Source of the DNA: Myxococcus sp. RHSTA-1-4
Lineage (GTDB): Bacteria; Myxococcota; Myxococcia; Myxococcales; Myxococcaceae
DNA: 64,000 nt
Assembly: GCF_020037125.1 (NCBI RefSeq)
Contig: NZ_JAIQDG010000024.1
Coordinates: 62,001-126,000 of the forward strand
Reading direction: 5' to 3'
The position numbers and the translations under genes were made by a program. Each line of letters starts with the position of its first letter. Position 1 is the stretch's first letter. The notes below the pieces were generated by a model, which saw nothing but the letters and a program-made list of their open reading frames with translations, was not told where the DNA came from and did not search any database. This document shows positions 61,766-64,000 of the stretch, one piece after another.

Positions 61766-62620
61766 TCAGCGCTTGAGCGCCGCCGCGACCGCGTCCGCGA
61801 GCGGCGTCGTCGGCCTGCCGATGAGCCGGCGCAGGTCGCCGGAGGAGTCGTCCAGCGACCCTTGCGCGGCGTTGACGTCGGAGTCCACCAGCACCGCGGC
61901 AAAGGGCCCTGGCACCCCCACGCCCACGAGCGCCGCCTGGTACTGCTCGGGCGGCAGGTTGTTGTATCCAATCGTCTTGCCGGCCTGGCGCGACACCTCG
62001 GTGGCCAGCTCCGCCATGGTGAACGGCGTGTCTCCGGCAAGCTCGTACACCTTGTTCTCATGGCCCGAGCCGGTGAGCACCGCCACCGCGGCCGCCGCGT
62101 AGTCCGCCCGGGTGGCGGCGGCGATACGGCCCTCGCCCGCGCTGCCCATGAACGCGCCGTGCGCCAGCGTCGGCCCCAGGTTCTCGGTGTAGTTCTCGAT
62201 GTACCAGCCGTTGCGCAGGAACACGTAGGGCAGGCCGGAGGCGCGGATGGCCTCCTCGGTGGCCTTGTGCTCCGCCGCCAGCGCCATCTTCGAGCGGTCC
62301 GCGTGCAGGACGCTCGTATAGGCGAGCAGCCTCACCCCCGCCTTCCTGGCCGCCTCCACCACCGCCTGGTGCTGCTGCGCCCGCTTCCCGACCTCACTGG
62401 AGGAGATGAGCAGCACCTTCTCCACTCCAGCGAGCGCCGGCCCCAGCGTCTCCGGCTGGCTGTAGTCCGCCTTGCGCACCTGGACGCCGCGCGCCGCGAG
62501 GTCGCCGGCCTTCTCGGGATTGCGCGCGGCCGCGACGACCTGGCTGGCGGGGACCTTCTTGAGCAACTCCTCGATGACGAGACGGCCGAGCTTACCGGTG
62601 GCTCCGGTGACGAGAATCAT
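61766..62620 (-). CDS. qorB: NAD(P)H:quinone oxidoreductase QorB-like
   Basis: A 284-residue Rossmann protein, starting at the ATG at 62618-62620. It opens MILVTGATGKLGRLVIEELL and has the AYTSVLHADRSKMALAAEHK block of the QorB/YtfG group, which reduces quinones with NADPH. It is divergent from an HxlR regulator gene, an arrangement known for ytfG and ytfH. Regulation by that neighbour through the palindrome at 62679-62699 is inferred. Confidence 0.85.
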   Translation of the reverse strand: MILVTGATGKLGRLVIEELLKKVPASQVVAAARNPEKAGDLAARGVQVRKADYSQPETLGPALAGVEKVLLISSSEVGKRAQQHQAVVEAARKAGVRLLAYTSVLHADRSKMALAAEHKATEEAIRASGLPYVFLRNGWYIENYTENLGPTLAHGAFMGSAGEGRIAAATRADYAAAAVAVLTGSGHENKVYELAGDTPFTMAELATEVSRQAGKTIGYNNLPPEQYQAALVGVGVPGPFAAVLVDSDVNAAQGSLDDSSGDLRRLIGRPTTPLADAVAAALKR

Positions 62621-62678
62621 GGGGTGCCTCTCCTGGCGTGAGGACTTCGTTGGAAACACGAGACACACCGTAATGACC

Positions 62679-62718
62679 GTACTAACTTTTCGTAAGTACC
62701 CACTTTTTGGTAAGCTAC
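62679..62718. promoter_or_regulatory. divergent qorB/HxlR promoter with palindromic operator
   Basis: The AT-rich stretch between the two divergent genes contains GTACTAAC-N5-GTAAGTAC at 62679-62699, in which seven of eight positions of each arm match by inverted symmetry. TTTTCGTAAGTAC (62687-62699) is repeated in direct order by TTTTTGGTAAGCTAC (62704-62718). This is the layout expected for an HxlR dimer that represses both genes until a quinone or electrophile appears. Confidence 0.6.
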
Positions 62719-62722
62719 TGAC

Positions 62723-63145
62723 ATGTCAGCGAACAAGCAGCCCAAGCACCTGCGCAAGGCGATGGCGAAGTGGGCCGAGCAGCGGGGCGACCTCTACGCT
62801 CCCGCGTGCCCGTCCCGGGGCGTGCTGGACCACGTCACGAGCCGCTGGGGGGTGCTGGTGCTCGTGGCCCTGCTGGAGGGCACGCACCGCTTCAGCGAGC
62901 TGCGGCGCAAGGTGGCGGGCGTGAGCGAGAAGATGCTCGCCCAGACGCTGCACGCGCTGGAGGAGGACGGCTTCGTGCTGCGCGAAGTCTATCCGGTGAT
63001 TCCCCCGCGCGTGGACTACAGCCTCACCCCCATGGGCGAGGAAATCGCCGGACACATCGAGGTCCTCACCGACTGGATTGAGGACAACATGGGCCGCATC
63101 ATCACCGCCCGCGCCCAGCACGTGCCCAGGAAGTCCACAGGCTGA
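62723..63145 (+). CDS. HxlR-family transcriptional regulator
   Basis: A 140-residue winged-helix protein of the HxlR/MarR-like group. CPSRGVLDHVTSRWGVLVLV with an N-terminal Cys (about residue 30), the RFSELRRKVAGVSEKMLAQT helix, and the VDYSLTPMGEEI wing are typical. In HypR/QorR/YodB relatives that conserved Cys senses quinones and electrophiles. It should control qorB and itself through the palindrome just upstream. Confidence 0.85.
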   Translation: MSANKQPKHLRKAMAKWAEQRGDLYAPACPSRGVLDHVTSRWGVLVLVALLEGTHRFSELRRKVAGVSEKMLAQTLHALEEDGFVLREVYPVIPPRVDYSLTPMGEEIAGHIEVLTDWIEDNMGRIITARAQHVPRKSTG

Positions 63146-63155
63146 CCGGAGCGCC

Positions 63156-63926
63156 TCACGGCCTCCGGGCGGTGAGGATGGGCTGGTAGAACCCGGTCTC
63201 CTCGGGCGCGTACCATCGCGTGTCCATGAGGCCCGCCCGCGTCAGCGCGCGCTCCACCTCCACGCGCTGGAGGGCGCGGTACATGCCGGTGTGCTCGGTG
63301 GTCTGCCACCCGCTGCCCTCGGGGCGCAGGATGAACTGGTGCACCGTGTACGTCTTCCCGTCCACGGCCCAGTCCCACACCTGGAAGAGGATGCGGCGGC
63401 CCTCGGGCGCGTCCAGCACCCGCTCCGAGGTGAAGCGCGGCTGCTCCGCCACCAGCGCGTCGTAGTCGCGCATGCTCAGGAGCAGCAGCCCGCCCGGTGC
63501 CAGCTTCGACGCCATGGCGCGCGCCGCCGCGTCCAGGTCCTCATCCGTCAGCAGGTGCGGCACCGCGTTGTCCAGGGCCAGCACCACCGGGAAGGTGCCG
63601 GGCACCTGTGTGTCCAGCGTGCGCATGTCCGCCACGCCCGTGGTGAGGGTGACGTTCATGGCGCGCGCCTCGCGCTCGGCGCGGGCCACGGCGGCGGGGC
63701 TCAGGTCCGTGGCATGGACGATGTACCCCCGCGCCGCCAGGCCCAGCGCCTGGGTGCCGATGCCACACGCGCAGTCCAGCACGCGCCGGGGCGGGGGCGC
63801 ACCGCAGCGGCGCAGCAGGGCATCCAGCGCGGCGCCCTGCCGCTCCACCGACTGTGCCCAGTTGGCGAAGAGCAGGTGGTACTCCTCCGCCATTCCCTCG
63901 TAGAAGCCCCGCACGGAATCGCTCAT
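63156..63926 (-). CDS. class I SAM-dependent methyltransferase
   Basis: A 256-residue methyltransferase. The SAM site is seen in RVLDCACGIGTQALGLAARG, with ATDLSPAAVARAE and an acidic loop VVLALDNAVPHL. The methyl acceptor cannot be told from sequence; relatives include small-molecule methyltransferases. It starts near the right edge of the window and is convergent with the HxlR gene. Confidence 0.8.
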   Translation of the reverse strand: MSDSVRGFYEGMAEEYHLLFANWAQSVERQGAALDALLRRCGAPPPRRVLDCACGIGTQALGLAARGYIVHATDLSPAAVARAEREARAMNVTLTTGVADMRTLDTQVPGTFPVVLALDNAVPHLLTDEDLDAAARAMASKLAPGGLLLLSMRDYDALVAEQPRFTSERVLDAPEGRRILFQVWDWAVDGKTYTVHQFILRPEGSGWQTTEHTGMYRALQRVEVERALTRAGLMDTRWYAPEETGFYQPILTARRP

Positions 63927-64000
63927 GTGCGGCGAGTCCTAGCACTCATGGGCGGGCGCGCACCTTCCGGGAGTGCCGAGCGTCATGGCCCGAACGAGCG

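Overview
The window is very GC-rich and comes from a member of the Myxococcota, most likely a Myxococcaceae genus such as Myxococcus, Corallococcus or Pyxidicoccus. This is inferred from the strong G/C third-position bias, the many secreted beta-propellers and lipoproteins, a MYXO-CTERM-like tail, a cNMP-binding/TPR gene pair and an RsbRD-GAF-PAS histidine kinase. No rRNA, tRNA or CRISPR array was recognised.

Region 1 (1-21.2 kb) is accessory. It opens with the 3' part of an ISL3-type transposase. A minus-strand operon of giant secreted proteins follows: a 2737-residue CARDB/FG-GAP/Ig protein, then a 2176-residue exported Rhs protein with an ADP-ribosyltransferase-like tip, then a 318-residue candidate immunity protein. 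Base composition is visibly lower in GC in the tip and in the 318-residue gene, as expected for a polymorphic toxin. Next is a 1093-residue protein with an M91-like zinc peptidase motif, a von Willebrand D domain and three PPC-like repeats. It is flanked by remnants of an alpha/beta hydrolase and an SRPBCC/AHSA1 gene, which suggests an insertion that broke both.

Region 2 (21.2-32.0 kb) carries envelope and lipid functions: a small CBS protein, a patatin-like phospholipase, an OmpA-family protein, a VolA-like surface lipase lipoprotein in an operon with a FadL-type fatty acid channel (three palindromes lie upstream), and two adjacent TPR/cyclic-nucleotide-domain genes.

Region 3 (32.3-36.3 kb) is a tightly coupled four-gene secreted operon: BNR-type propeller, unknown lipoprotein, YncE-type propeller and diheme cytochrome c lipoprotein. 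Its function is unassigned.

Region 4 (36.4-64 kb) is mostly single genes: a compact endonuclease V, a flavin acyl-CoA-dehydrogenase-like enzyme, a PhoX phosphatase, a SprT-like protein with an altered HAMLH motif, an H1-like basic protein, NmrA, GH15, UMF1 transporter plus ornithine cyclodeaminase-like pair, a histidine kinase, an M20 peptidase, MsrA, a Kelch lipoprotein, YebC, Mpo1-like, an overlapping pair ending in a MazF/PemK-like protein, a gene with a 70-bp 3' tandem repeat, a divergent qorB/HxlR pair with a clear palindromic operator, and a methyltransferase.
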